Assembly: GCA_041397645.1 (NCBI GenBank)
Contig: JAWKWE010000006.1
Span: forward strand, 248,001-312,000
DNA from: Hyphomicrobiaceae bacterium
GTDB lineage: Bacteria; Pseudomonadota; Alphaproteobacteria; Rhizobiales; Hyphomicrobiaceae
Direction: 5' to 3'
Length of the DNA: 64,000 nucleotides
Shown: one piece after another, positions 44,112-53,169 of the stretch
How positions within the stretch are numbered: the first letter of the stretch is position 1
Layout: each line of letters opens with the position of its first letter
Notes under the pieces: model-generated
What the model saw: the letters and a program-made list of their open reading frames with translations, nothing else
What the model was told of the DNA's origin: nothing
Database searches by the model: none
Program-made: the position numbers and the translations under genes

Positions 44112-44361
44112 CGGCCTAACCCGTTAACAGGGCGCCTTTATCGACATAACAGGGTAACGAGATCGCCCAAAGTAACCATTCCAGCGGGGGGCTTACCCCG
44201 CGAGTCTGCTCTGTGATATTCTAGTTCGAGTTGGAGGTAGTGTGTGCGTTCTCGCGCGCTCCGAACCAACTCCAGAACCCCCAGAACCAAAGTGTTGAAG
44301 CTTGAGGTGTTAGCGGTCGCGTGGGCGAGCGTTCTGACACCTCGTTCTGGAGGTGTTACTG
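44112..44361 (+). repeat. Right part of CAGGG array and promoter region (module 2)
   Basis: After the second CGGCCTAA copy, CAGGG boxes start at 44128 and 44150. With the IS66 element removed the five boxes of module 2 sit at relative positions 0, 99, 121, 142 and 164; module 1 gives 0, 97, 118, 139 and 161. The next 200 bp carry no gene and precede the methyltransferase, so the promoter of that operon must be here. Confidence 0.72.
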
Positions 44362-45681
44362 GTGACCAAGCTCACTGTTACTGACCTGCCGATCGGTGGT
44401 CTCAAACCGTATGATCGCAATGCCCGGACGCACAGCGCCAAACAGATCGCTCAGATCGCGGCGAGCATCAAGGCGTTCGGGTTCAACAACCCCGTGCTCA
44501 TCGACAAGGACGGCGGCATCATCGCCGGCCACGGCCGGGTCGAGGCCGCCAAGCTGCTCGGGATTAAGACCGTCCCGTGCGTGCGGCTCGAGCACCTCAC
44601 GGACGCGCAGAAGCGCGCCTACATCCTTGCCGACAACAAGTTGGCCGAGAAGGCCGGCTGGGATCCGGAGATCCTCAGAATCGAGCTGCAGCATTTGACC
44701 AGCCTCGATCTGGATTTCGACGTTTCGGCGACCGGCTTCGAGATGCCCGAGATCGACGTGCTGCTGAGCGATGCCGCGCCGGAGTCCGATCCGGCCGATG
44801 AGGTGCCGGCCGTCGAACCCGGTCCCGCCGTCACACGCCTTGGTGACATCTGGCAGATCGGCCCCCATCGCCTGATCTGCGGTGACGCGACCAAGGCCGA
44901 CACCTATGCACGTCTGCTCGAGGGTGCGCGCGCCCAGATGATCTTCACCGACCCGCCGTACAACGTGAAGATCGAAGGCCATGTCTCGGGCCTTGGCAGC
45001 GTCAAGCATCGCGAGTTCGCCATGGCCTCGGGCGAGATGACCACGTCCGAGTTCTCGCGCTTTCTCAGCGATGTGTTTGCGAACCTCACCTCCCATTCGA
45101 TTGACGGTTCTGTGCATTTCATCTGCATGGACTGGCGTCACATGACTGAGGTGCTCGCGGCCGCCTCGCCGGTCTACAGTGAGCTCAAGAACCTCTGCGT
45201 TTGGGCCAAGACCAACGGCGGCATGGGCTCGCTCTACCGGTCCCAGCACGAACTCGTGTTCGTCTACAAGGCCGGAACTGCGCCCCACATCAACAACGTC
45301 GAACTCGGCAAGCACGGCCGCTATCGCACCAACGTGTGGTCCTATGCCGGCGCCAATACGTTCAGCAAAACCCGCAACGACGATCTTGCCATGCATCCGA
45401 CCGTCAAGCCTGTCGCGCTCGTCGCCGATGCCATCCTCGACTGCTCGAAGCGCAAGGGCATTGTCCTCGATGCCTTCGGCGGCTCGGGCACGACGCTGGT
45501 CGCGGCCGAGCGCACCGGCCGTCGTGGCTATGCCATCGAACTCGATCCGCACTATTGCGACGTCATCGTGCGCCGCGTCGCGAAGATCGCCGACGTTGCG
45601 ATCGTGCACGCTAAGACCGGCAAGACCTTCTCTGAGATCGCCGCCGAGCGCGCTGAAACAATCGAAACGGAGGCCGTCTGA
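44362..45681 (+). CDS. ParB-domain DNA methyltransferase (module 2)
   Basis: A 439-residue paralogue of the protein at 3270. The ParB-like N-terminus has NARTHSAKQIAQIAASIKAF and IIAGHGRVEAAKLLG. The methylase half has FTDPPYNV (catalytic DPPY) then DAFGGSGTTLVAA (SAM site), beta-class order. The GTG at 44362 has GGAGG eight bases upstream, so I prefer it to the GTG at 44353. The stop overlaps the next gene in TGATG. It is intact although the neighbouring XRE gene is broken and no nuclease genes are present, so it would be an orphan methylase here. Confidence 0.88.
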   Translation: MTKLTVTDLPIGGLKPYDRNARTHSAKQIAQIAASIKAFGFNNPVLIDKDGGIIAGHGRVEAAKLLGIKTVPCVRLEHLTDAQKRAYILADNKLAEKAGWDPEILRIELQHLTSLDLDFDVSATGFEMPEIDVLLSDAAPESDPADEVPAVEPGPAVTRLGDIWQIGPHRLICGDATKADTYARLLEGARAQMIFTDPPYNVKIEGHVSGLGSVKHREFAMASGEMTTSEFSRFLSDVFANLTSHSIDGSVHFICMDWRHMTEVLAAASPVYSELKNLCVWAKTNGGMGSLYRSQHELVFVYKAGTAPHINNVELGKHGRYRTNVWSYAGANTFSKTRNDDLAMHPTVKPVALVADAILDCSKRKGIVLDAFGGSGTTLVAAERTGRRGYAIELDPHYCDVIVRRVAKIADVAIVHAKTGKTFSEIAAERAETIETEAV

Positions 45682-46025
45682 TGTCTGCAAAGCGAAAAAC
45701 GCCCCCGCGTGGACGCAAGGGTCAAAACAAGATCGACGTCACGGTCATTCTCACCAAGCCGGTCAAGGTCGGCAAGCAGGGTCGTGAGCAGCGCATGACG
45801 CCGTTCGAGATCAGCCTGCGTGCACTCGTGAAGAAGGCACTCAAAGAGAAGAGCTTGAACGCGATCAAAAGCCTGCTCGATACCGCCCTCAAATACGAAC
45901 TCGTCGCTCCAGCGCCAGAACCTCCCCTGGAGGGCGGTGTGCGTATCTGGCGCGGCCTCTTCGATCTCAAGATCGGCGACGAGATCGGCAAAACGAAATC
46001 AAAGACCGACAACGACATCACCTGA
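45681..46025 (+). CDS. Small basic protein paralogous to 4634-5068
   Basis: A 114-residue protein with a Lys/Arg-rich start (AKRKTPPRGRKGQNK) and the shared helical block RALVKKALKEKSLNAIKSLL. It is shorter than the module 1 paralogue, mainly at the C-terminus. The start overlaps the methyltransferase stop by one base. I do not recognise the family. Conservation of order in both modules suggests that it works with the methyltransferase and DUF5681. Confidence 0.7.
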   Translation: MSAKRKTPPRGRKGQNKIDVTVILTKPVKVGKQGREQRMTPFEISLRALVKKALKEKSLNAIKSLLDTALKYELVAPAPEPPLEGGVRIWRGLFDLKIGDEIGKTKSKTDNDIT

Positions 46026-46059
46026 AGCTTGTGCATCAAACCGAATAGGACACCTTGAA

Positions 46060-46500
46060 ATGCAAGACGATGACGCACTCCAAGACGACAGACGCGCGAT
46101 AGGCCCCCCAAAGCCACGACAGGGCTACAAGGCCCCTCCCGTACAGCATCAGTTCAAGAAGGGCCAATCGGGCAATCCGCGTGGCCGGCCCAAGGGCGCC
46201 AAGGGCAAGCGTCAGATTGCCGAGAAGGTGCTGCTTGAGAAGCATGAGGTTGTCGAAGGCAATCGCAAAGTCCAACGCACGACGCTTGAGCTGATCCTTC
46301 TCACCCTTCGCAACAAATCGTTCGAGGGTAGCAACCGCGCCTTCAAGGACTTGGAGAAGCTCGCCGCCAAGTACGATCCTCAACCGCAGACAAAGCGCGC
46401 TGGCATTCTGCTCGTGCCGGGTCGGCTGACATTGGAATCCTGGTCAGAGCGGTATGAGAAGAAGAACGATCCGACGCAGCCCGATCCCGATGAGGAATAG
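46060..46500 (+). CDS. DUF5681 domain protein (module 2)
   Basis: A 146-residue protein with QGYKAPPVQHQFKKGQSGNP then RGRPKGAKGKR, the DUF5681 signature, followed by a helical segment (TLELILLTLRNKSFEGSNRA) matching the paralogue at 5058. The ATG at 46060 precedes the acidic MQDDDALQDD; an upstream in-frame start would overlap the previous gene. The gene ends at the exact point where a deletion has joined it to the remains of the XRE gene. Confidence 0.8.
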   Translation: MQDDDALQDDRRAIGPPKPRQGYKAPPVQHQFKKGQSGNPRGRPKGAKGKRQIAEKVLLEKHEVVEGNRKVQRTTLELILLTLRNKSFEGSNRAFKDLEKLAAKYDPQPQTKRAGILLVPGRLTLESWSERYEKKNDPTQPDPDEE

Positions 46501-46504
46501 GGCA

Positions 46505-46663
46505 GCTGCCGACCATTGCGGCCCGCACCGGACCTACATCAGCGGCATCGAGCGCGGCGTGCGTAACCCCACCGTGGTCATCCTGGACAAGATCGCCAAG
46601 GCCCTGAAGGTGCCAGCGGGGGCTTTACTGGATGAAGCGAAGACTTCGGCGAGAAAGCCGTAA
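46505..46663 (+). pseudogene. Truncated XRE controller gene (module 2)
   Basis: The frame ADHCGPHRTYISGIERG, then VVILDKIAKALKVPAGALL, matches residues ~26-75 of the XRE protein at 7118. It begins directly after the DUF5681 stop, without the first helices or a start codon. Compared with module 1, everything between the end of DUF5681 and the middle of the XRE gene, including both nuclease-like genes and the operator, is missing. DNA similarity to module 1 is high, roughly 85% by eye over this stretch. Confidence 0.82.
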
Positions 46664-46735
46664 GGATCTGGGGCGACATTAGGTTGATGGAGCAACTGGG
46701 TGGGTCGGATTTTGAGCGTTGCGGCGGTGTCATGC

Positions 46736-47087
46736 GCGCGGATGCGGGTGGGCATCCGAAGCGCAAACAAGATGTGCCGTTGGCGGAACCTGAGTTCGCG
46801 ATCACGCGGGTCGCGAGCGGCTCGAAGCTGTTGTAGGTGTAGGCATAGCTCACGCCAGAGCGCACGTCGGTGAGGGTGTTGCCGGCCCCGTCATAGGTGA
46901 AGGCGCGCGGATCGGGCGTTACGCCGGAGCGTGTCACACCCTGCAGCAGATTGCTGGTGGAATGGTAACTGTAGGTATCCGTCACCCCGCCGATCGTCTC
47001 GCTGATGCGGTTGCCAACGCTGTCATAGGTCCGCGATTGCGAGCCGTAGATCCCGCTGGCACTGTTCAGGCGGTTGGCGCGACTGAG
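46736..47087 (-). pseudogene. Broken RHS core fragment with palindromic insertion
   Basis: On the minus strand this reads as RHS core (NSASGIYGSQS, then ETIGGVTDTYSYHSTSNLLQ, TPDPRAFTYDGAGNTLTDV). It then skips the part encoding about 25 residues (SFEPLATRV replaces the NANRL...TTRV segment) and runs into a short insertion at 46737-46773 with GGATGC and GCATCC arms. It has no start or signal sequence. The same insertion occurs at the same codon in the fragment at 59479. The fragment marks the boundary of the RHS/secretion region with recombinase module 2. Confidence 0.75.
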
Positions 47088-47573
47088 CTACAGTTTGGAA
47101 ATCTCGGCCTGCAACCAACTCTTCGATACCAACTGACCGCCAAAATGCATGTTCTCAGCGTCCTCCATTTCGTCGAGTAATTGCTTCGCTCGATTGATGT
47201 CGCCCAACTTCCATGAGGCCATTGCTAAGATCATCAATCCATGATCAATGAAGAATTTTGATCCAGCAGTTCTGTCCAGTGAAACTAGCTTTTCAGCGGC
47301 CGTCCGGCATTCAACGTAGGCGCCGTCCTCAAGCAACCATCGCGCCAACTTCGAAAGGTGGGGGCGCGGGTCATCTGAACATTCTATAGCGTTGCGCAAA
47401 TCAATGTAGGCGCGCACAGCGTCACCGGCGGAACGATGAACGTACGCCCTCATGCCGAGCCAATCACACCGTCTGGGTTCCGAAGGCAGCAACTTGTTGC
47501 AAAGCTCTAACGCTTGATCGTACTTTCCAAGCCTGACAAGCGCAAAAATCTGGTCGGCGAAGTCGATTTTCAT
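47088..47573 (-). CDS. TPR-like protein downstream of rhsA, candidate immunity protein
   Basis: A 161-residue cytoplasmic protein with tetratricopeptide-like helical repeats: FALVRLGKYDQALELCNKLL, RAYVHRSAGDAVRAYIDLRN, LAMASWKLGDINRAKQLLDE. It starts 13 bp after the stop of the RHS gene on the same strand, where immunity genes of polymorphic toxins sit. The lower GC content compared with the RHS core fits an exchanged toxin/immunity cassette. It ends where the broken RHS fragment begins. The immunity role is inferred from position. Confidence 0.6.
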   Translation of the reverse strand: MKIDFADQIFALVRLGKYDQALELCNKLLPSEPRRCDWLGMRAYVHRSAGDAVRAYIDLRNAIECSDDPRPHLSKLARWLLEDGAYVECRTAAEKLVSLDRTAGSKFFIDHGLMILAMASWKLGDINRAKQLLDEMEDAENMHFGGQLVSKSWLQAEISKL

Positions 47574-47586
47574 CCACTAACCTCCA

Positions 47587-50500
47587 TTACTTAAATGGAC
47601 CAAATCGCTTCTTCCTCGGCCGCCTCGAACCGTAGTCCACCTTGTTTCCGCCACAGCGTTCACTAACGAATCCGCGCGCGCAATCTGCCAACTTCGTATA
47701 CCCACCTGTCTGTCCCCTTGGAGGATTGGGCAAGCTGAATAGCCATTCGCAGTGGGCATATGCCTCTTCCCATTCACGCTTGCAGTCATCGGGCGGAGGT
47801 GGCGGAGGCTTCTTTTTCTCATCGTCATCTCCTGATGACATACAATAGGCGATCCCGGCGCCAATCGCTCCGCCAATCACAGTACCAATAACTCGACCAC
47901 CAGCGGCACCGCCAGGCCAGGGTGTCAATGCTCCGATGACCTGCCCAATATTTCCGCCCCATTCCGCCCCAGCAATAGCGTTGCGCCCATCCTTATCCAC
48001 ATACACATACGGCGAATTCCCGGCATACGCATAGACACTTGGCCCATCGACGAAGCCGAGGGGATCTGGCTGTGTATATCGTCCGATTGTCGGATCGTAA
48101 TGCCGATGCCAGTTGTAGTGCAAGCCGGCTTCCATCTGGAACCACTGTCCGGGGAAGCGGGCATTGAGGGTTTCTGAGCCCGACAGCGTATAGGCGCCGC
48201 CGAACGGGCTGTAGAGAGCCGACCAGACATCGGCGCCCGTGGCATCCGTCATCTTCACAGGCCGGTTGAGCTGATCGACGTGAACCATGAGCAGCGCCGG
48301 CGTGGTGGCGACGTTGGATACCACCGCGACCGGACGGTCCACGGTCGTGCGTGCCCCGCGCGTGGGGGCGATCTCGGCCTCCGGCATCCAGATGTACTCG
48401 CGCACCGTGGCGCCTGTCGCATCCAGCTCGGCGATGATGTTGCCCCACTGGTCATGGACGAAGTACGTCGTGCCGTTGGCGGAACCTGAGTTCGTGATCA
48501 CCCGGGTGGTGAGCTGCTCGCGGCCATTGTAGGTGTAGGTGCCGATGAGGTTGCCCGACTGCGACACCGTCTTGAGACGGTTGGCGTTGTTGTAGGTGTA
48601 GGCATAGCTCACGCCAGAGCGCACGTCGGTGAGGGTGTTGCCGGCCCCATCATAGGTGAAGGCGCGCGGATCGGGCGTGACGCCTGAGCGTGTCACACCC
48701 TGCAGCAGATTGCTGGTGGAAGGGTAACTGTAGGTATCGGTGACCCCGCCGATCGTCTCGCTGGTGCGGTTGCCAACGCCGTCATAGGTCCACGATTGCG
48801 AGCCGTAGATCCCGCTGGCACTGTTCAGGCGGTTGGCCGCCGAGTAGCCGAACGACTGGTTGTTGGCGGAGGTGACCGTATCGCCGATCGAGGTGATGTT
48901 GAGGTTGTCGGTCCGCCCGAAGGTAAGCCCCATCACGGTCGTGGCGCCGTTCGTCACCGTGCACTGCGATTGCTCGTAGTCCTGGGTGTGCGCGTCGGTC
49001 TCTGCCAGGCTGTTGCCGTAGGTCAGAGATTTGATGAGGTTCGAGATCGGCTGATAGGTGACGTTGTCGATGACGGTCACGCTCGAAGCGCCAGAGTTCT
49101 GCTTGGTCGAGACCTTGTTGATACGCCCGACGCTGTCGCGATCGTAAAGGACGATGCGGCCGGAAGGATACGTGACCTTCGAGACCCGGTCGGCCAGAGT
49201 GAACTCGTAGGTGACGGATTTGGCGCCTCCGCCGATGGTTTGATCTTCCTGGATGATGTTGCCACGCACATCGTACTTGAAGTCGATGGAGCCGGGCTCA
49301 TCGTCGAGCGTGGTCAGCCGGCCGACGCCCTTGTTGCCGCTTGTCGTGCTGTCATAGGTGTAGCCGAGGTCCTCGGCCGAGGCCGCAGGATACGTCTTGG
49401 TCAGGATGCGGCCTGCATTGTCGTAGGTCATGTTGGTGACGATTGAGCGCCCGTCGGTCTTCTGGGTGACCAGGCCGCGCAGGTCGCGCACGTAGTCGGT
49501 GTTGCCGCTGTCGGGAGAGGATTGCCGTTTGGTCTCGCCGAAGCCGTTGCGGATGTAGGTCGTCTGCAGGCTGCGCGGATCGGCATAGGTCGTGAGGTTG
49601 TCAAGGCCATCCAACGTGTAGTTGACCTGTGCGCTTTCCTGATCGGTCTCGCGGATCAGACGGTTGAGGCTGTCATAGGCGTAGGAGTAGACGCCGCTGC
49701 GCGGATCGGTGACCGTCTTGAGGTTGTCGTTCTTCTCGTAGGCATAGCTCGTGGTCTGGCTATTGGCGCCGATGTTCTGAAGCAGGCGACCCAGCTCGTC
49801 GAAGGTCTGGGTCTGCTGGAAGACGATGGTGCTGGAGCTGTCCTTGATGTTGGAGGCGGTGATGTTGCCCATCAGGTCGCGGGTGTAGTTGATGGTCTCG
49901 CCGCTGTTGGACGTGACCGTCGTCAGCCGGCGGGCATTGTCGTAGGTATAGGTAAAGTAGGTGCCGTCAGGACGTGTCACCTTGGTGATCTGTGCGATCG
50001 CATTGTACTCGAAGCTGGTCACCGCCTGGTTGGTGCCCGGGTCGACCGTGATCGTCAGCAGACGGCCCTGGAAGTCATAGGTCAGGTTGCTCACGACGCT
50101 GTTGGCGTCGGTGATCTGGGTCGGCTGTCCCCGCGCGTTGACGGTGTTGACCGTCGTCACATGACCGACCTCGTTGGTGATCGTGGCTACGTATCCGTTG
50201 GAATCGTAGGTATAGCTGACGGTGTCACCGGTGCCCGACAAGGGCCCATCGACGGAGGCCAGCAAGCCGGCCGCGCCCGTGTAGGTATAGGCCCACGTCC
50301 GCGTCTGCCCGTTCGACGAATAGGGCACCGAGCCCGTGGTCGTATCGAGCTGAGACATCGACGTCAGGCGGCCTGTGCTGCTGTCCCAGGTGTAGTCGGT
50401 CGTCAGCCCTGGCTCCACCATCTGGGTCGGAACGCGGAACGTCGTGTGGTTCGTATAGGTCGTCGTCACAGCATCCGCCGTGCCGTACCCGCGCGTCACA

Positions 50501-51942
50501 GACGTCGGTAGCCCGCGCGAATCCCGAACGTACCGCGTCACACGACCTTCTTCGTCTGTGGTTTCGGTGAGAACGCCGGTTGTGGAATCATAGGACGTTG
50601 ATGAAGAACTCGCAGGACAGCTCGTGCTGGCCGCGCCATCTACACTTGTTACCCGAGTGCGTCCGGCGACCTTGGAAAAATTATAGGTCGTGGACTTGCC
50701 GAGCGCGTTGGTGACGGTTGTGGACGATGTTGCGTAGCTGAACGTATAATGATCGTTGTAGGAAGGATGATACTCTTCGACAACGCGTCCGGCATCGTCA
50801 TAAACATACGTTCCGTAACGCACGCCTCTTGCGTCAGTGATGCCCGTGATCAACTGGGGAAAGCGACTATCCTCATGATGATAGGTCGTCACCTCGGACG
50901 ATGTCCCGTCACTAACTGTCACCGTTTTGAGACGGCGGGAATTTAGAATGCCGGTTTCGGGATACTCAAAGGCATATGTAACCGTATTTCCGCCAGGCAC
51001 AGTGGCGGTGGTCAGCACACCATTGCTGTCGTACGCGAACGTGATCGTGCGCCCTAGATTGTCAGCGATGCTGGAGACGCGGTCCGTTCCGCTCGTGTAA
51101 CTGATTGTGATCTGAAAGCCAGTCCGATACGTGATCTGCGTTGGCCGATAGATCGACGTGTCGATGACAGACTGCTCAAAATGATATTGACTATCGTCCT
51201 CCAGTGTCACGTCGTAAACGGCCGGACTACCTGTGGTTTCCGTTGCAGTCACGTTCATTTGTTCGTTCGACGTTTGAAACGTCGTGCTCGTGCCCACGCG
51301 CGTTAGTTCATGGTACTGCCCGGATGGCAGAACCAGAGATATTTTGTTTGAAGTGCCCTTTAGAAAGCCCACCTCAAAGGAAAAGTGCCAGTTCAGATCT
51401 ATGGCCTTTACGGCCGTGCTCTGAGCCAACGGCGTATTGCTGAAGTACCGCTTTAGCTCCAGTGCGTACGTGCCTCCAGTCGCAAAATCAACCGCCGCAT
51501 CGGACTTGCTTCCCGTCATCGGACTAACGGGATTACCCACTTTGCATGGGTCGTCGTAGTCTTTGCAGACGCTGCTGTCCGAAGTCACGTTTGTCACTGA
51601 CGACAGCACACAACGGACGCGTCCCGCCGAGTACCGCGTTAGATAGCCGGACGGACAGTACGCTCCGACCCATGCCGCACCTATTGTCTCATATCCAGAG
51701 GCATTCAGGCACGCACAACGCGTTTGCTTCAAACAACTATTGCTTGGATTGGGACGCGTGGGGCCGGATTTGTAAGCAGGGTACGAACGATCAATCTGAC
51801 AGAATTCATGACAATCATCGGAGGGCGACTCGTACTCGGTGCCGGACAATTTGTAGATCTGTCGGTTCTCCTGCGCTTCGACCGACGAGATTGCACTGAG
51901 CAGAACAAAAAAGACCGCAACAAACCTTGCGATGACCAACAT
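47587..51942 (-). CDS. Secreted RHS-repeat protein A
   Basis: A 1,451-residue protein. The ATG at 51942 follows GGGGGGCGGTC and gives a clean Sec signal peptide (MLVIARFVAVFFVLLSAISS, cleaved after VEA). A Cys-rich N-terminal region and a DUF6531-like start (GNPVSPMTGSKSDAAVDF) come next. Many YD/RHS repeats follow, ending in the RHS core motif YDPTIGRYTQPDPLGF. The variable C-terminal tip (~130 residues) has a glycine zipper (VIGTVIGGAIGAGIAYC), a poly-Pro stretch and several cysteines. Its core is almost identical to that of protein B; only the first ~450 residues and the tip differ. Probably a polymorphic toxin or surface protein exported by Sec and possibly the type II system. Confidence 0.85.
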   Translation of the reverse strand: MLVIARFVAVFFVLLSAISSVEAQENRQIYKLSGTEYESPSDDCHEFCQIDRSYPAYKSGPTRPNPSNSCLKQTRCACLNASGYETIGAAWVGAYCPSGYLTRYSAGRVRCVLSSVTNVTSDSSVCKDYDDPCKVGNPVSPMTGSKSDAAVDFATGGTYALELKRYFSNTPLAQSTAVKAIDLNWHFSFEVGFLKGTSNKISLVLPSGQYHELTRVGTSTTFQTSNEQMNVTATETTGSPAVYDVTLEDDSQYHFEQSVIDTSIYRPTQITYRTGFQITISYTSGTDRVSSIADNLGRTITFAYDSNGVLTTATVPGGNTVTYAFEYPETGILNSRRLKTVTVSDGTSSEVTTYHHEDSRFPQLITGITDARGVRYGTYVYDDAGRVVEEYHPSYNDHYTFSYATSSTTVTNALGKSTTYNFSKVAGRTRVTSVDGAASTSCPASSSSTSYDSTTGVLTETTDEEGRVTRYVRDSRGLPTSVTRGYGTADAVTTTYTNHTTFRVPTQMVEPGLTTDYTWDSSTGRLTSMSQLDTTTGSVPYSSNGQTRTWAYTYTGAAGLLASVDGPLSGTGDTVSYTYDSNGYVATITNEVGHVTTVNTVNARGQPTQITDANSVVSNLTYDFQGRLLTITVDPGTNQAVTSFEYNAIAQITKVTRPDGTYFTYTYDNARRLTTVTSNSGETINYTRDLMGNITASNIKDSSSTIVFQQTQTFDELGRLLQNIGANSQTTSYAYEKNDNLKTVTDPRSGVYSYAYDSLNRLIRETDQESAQVNYTLDGLDNLTTYADPRSLQTTYIRNGFGETKRQSSPDSGNTDYVRDLRGLVTQKTDGRSIVTNMTYDNAGRILTKTYPAASAEDLGYTYDSTTSGNKGVGRLTTLDDEPGSIDFKYDVRGNIIQEDQTIGGGAKSVTYEFTLADRVSKVTYPSGRIVLYDRDSVGRINKVSTKQNSGASSVTVIDNVTYQPISNLIKSLTYGNSLAETDAHTQDYEQSQCTVTNGATTVMGLTFGRTDNLNITSIGDTVTSANNQSFGYSAANRLNSASGIYGSQSWTYDGVGNRTSETIGGVTDTYSYPSTSNLLQGVTRSGVTPDPRAFTYDGAGNTLTDVRSGVSYAYTYNNANRLKTVSQSGNLIGTYTYNGREQLTTRVITNSGSANGTTYFVHDQWGNIIAELDATGATVREYIWMPEAEIAPTRGARTTVDRPVAVVSNVATTPALLMVHVDQLNRPVKMTDATGADVWSALYSPFGGAYTLSGSETLNARFPGQWFQMEAGLHYNWHRHYDPTIGRYTQPDPLGFVDGPSVYAYAGNSPYVYVDKDGRNAIAGAEWGGNIGQVIGALTPWPGGAAGGRVIGTVIGGAIGAGIAYCMSSGDDDEKKKPPPPPPDDCKREWEEAYAHCEWLFSLPNPPRGQTGGYTKLADCARGFVSERCGGNKVDYGSRRPRKKRFGPFK
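48035..50564 (-). repeat. RHS core inverted repeat, copy A
   Basis: This 2,530-bp segment is the inverted counterpart of 56380-58909, also 2,530 bp. The translated products differ at only two of ~843 residues in my side-by-side reading (GARTT/GSRTT and GADVWSA/GAVVWSA). Outside these limits both ends diverge immediately. The repeats bracket 5.8 kb holding both RHS 5' regions and gspHIJK. Confidence 0.9.
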
Positions 51943-52245
51943 GACCGCCCCCCGAACATGTAATGCGCTACGTCTCAAAAAGAGAACATCAGATGTATGA
52001 TGATCTGATGTCAGCAGAAGAAATCGACCTTGTCGAGAACCATTTTATTCCCAGATGCCGGATGTTTTTGTTGGTGCTTGCGAACGCATCTGTTGACCGA
52101 GTGTTCGGTCAGTCCGCACATCCCTTTCATCACTCCGAAAACTTACAGCGCGGAGGAGACAGCGGAGTGACAGACTCTATTTTGAAGTTGCGAGCGTAGT
52201 CGCTCATGCAGCGCTTCACGCCAGGCCGCTGCGTTTCGATCGGAG
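51943..52245 (+). other. Intergenic region between rhsA and gspK
   Basis: 303 bp with no convincing gene. A 78-codon frame on the plus strand (51963) lacks a ribosome site and family features. The rhsA promoter must lie here or within the gspK 3' end. I see no strong promoter or terminator. Confidence 0.5.
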
Positions 52246-53169
52246 CTAGAAGCAGCGACCCAGAGCACCAACTGACCGTTCATTCTGGCGCGATGTTTCA
52301 ATCACCGAAGACCAGTCAAGAAACTTGAGCCCGCGTGCTGTCTTATCAATCTCGACTGTCGCGTCGCGAACAAAGCGGAGGTGGTCGCGCTCAATCCCTA
52401 TCATCAGCCGGATGATCTTTGCCGCAGCGGCCGAGTGCGCGCTGACCGATGACAGCAGCCGATCCTCACCAGTGGAGCGTAGCGCCATCGTCAACTCGAC
52501 AGGCGCGAGATCCAAGTCAATGAAAGAAGAGCGGGAGTTGACAGTGACATAGGGCCGAACAGCAAGAAACATCTCGCGTGAAACACCGTAGACCTGCTCA
52601 AGCTCGGCAATAGACTCAAACGGCGCGTTCTTTGGGCCAAACTTTAAGCCGGCACCGAGGTACTGGTCTCGTTCTGCCCCTCCCTCTGTTTTCTCATCAT
52701 CGCTGTCCCGGAAATCTACGATTGCCGCAGCGAGGGAACTTGCTTGGGCGGGGGAGATGTTGAGTGATTGGAAAGCAAGAGCCAGCAGGCTCACGGGCGC
52801 AAAATTGAGATCAATGAGACCAGCTGTACTCACCATACGGATATCTACGACATCTGTGCCCACCCGGCATCGCGCCTCCCGACCATCCAGAGCGAGCCCT
52901 ATTCTCCTCGCGGCCGGATGGCTCGGCTCCACCAAGTCATGAGCCAAAAAATCGGCAAACCCGTCGGCAAGAACGCGAACCTCTTCACGTGCGATCAAGT
53001 TTGTTGTTTCCTGGACCCGCGCACGCGATGAAATCATGAGTGCCGTAACAATGCTAGAGATCAACGCCAAGGCAACGATTACGACAGCGAGCACATAACC
53101 ACCCTCCTTCGCCGTTATGGGTGGGGGATCATCGGGGCACGAGAGCCGACTTCTATAATGACGCGACAT
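52246..53169 (-). CDS. gspK: Type II secretion minor pseudopilin GspK
   Basis: A 307-residue protein. The N-terminal prepilin-like segment EGGYVLAVVIVALALISSIV is preceded by a charged leader, followed by a GspK-type region: STAGLIDLNFAPVSLLALAF, AAAIVDFRDSD, FESIAELEQVYGVS. GspK caps the pseudopilus tip with GspI and GspJ. It is divergent from gspH, and the two start codons overlap in opposite orientation (53158-53169). It is separated from the gspHIJ operon by orientation, unlike the usual gspHIJK order. Confidence 0.85.
   Translation of the reverse strand: MSRHYRSRLSCPDDPPPITAKEGGYVLAVVIVALALISSIVTALMISSRARVQETTNLIAREEVRVLADGFADFLAHDLVEPSHPAARRIGLALDGREARCRVGTDVVDIRMVSTAGLIDLNFAPVSLLALAFQSLNISPAQASSLAAAIVDFRDSDDEKTEGGAERDQYLGAGLKFGPKNAPFESIAELEQVYGVSREMFLAVRPYVTVNSRSSFIDLDLAPVELTMALRSTGEDRLLSSVSAHSAAAAKIIRLMIGIERDHLRFVRDATVEIDKTARGLKFLDWSSVIETSRQNERSVGALGRCF

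Noticed and set aside
44356..45690. 444-codon minus-strand open frame
   Set aside because: Antisense shadow of the module 2 methyltransferase in GC-rich sequence. The same shadow appears in module 1.
51963..52199. 78-codon plus-strand frame
   Set aside because: Lies in the rhsA upstream region, with no ribosome site, no domain and no operon context.
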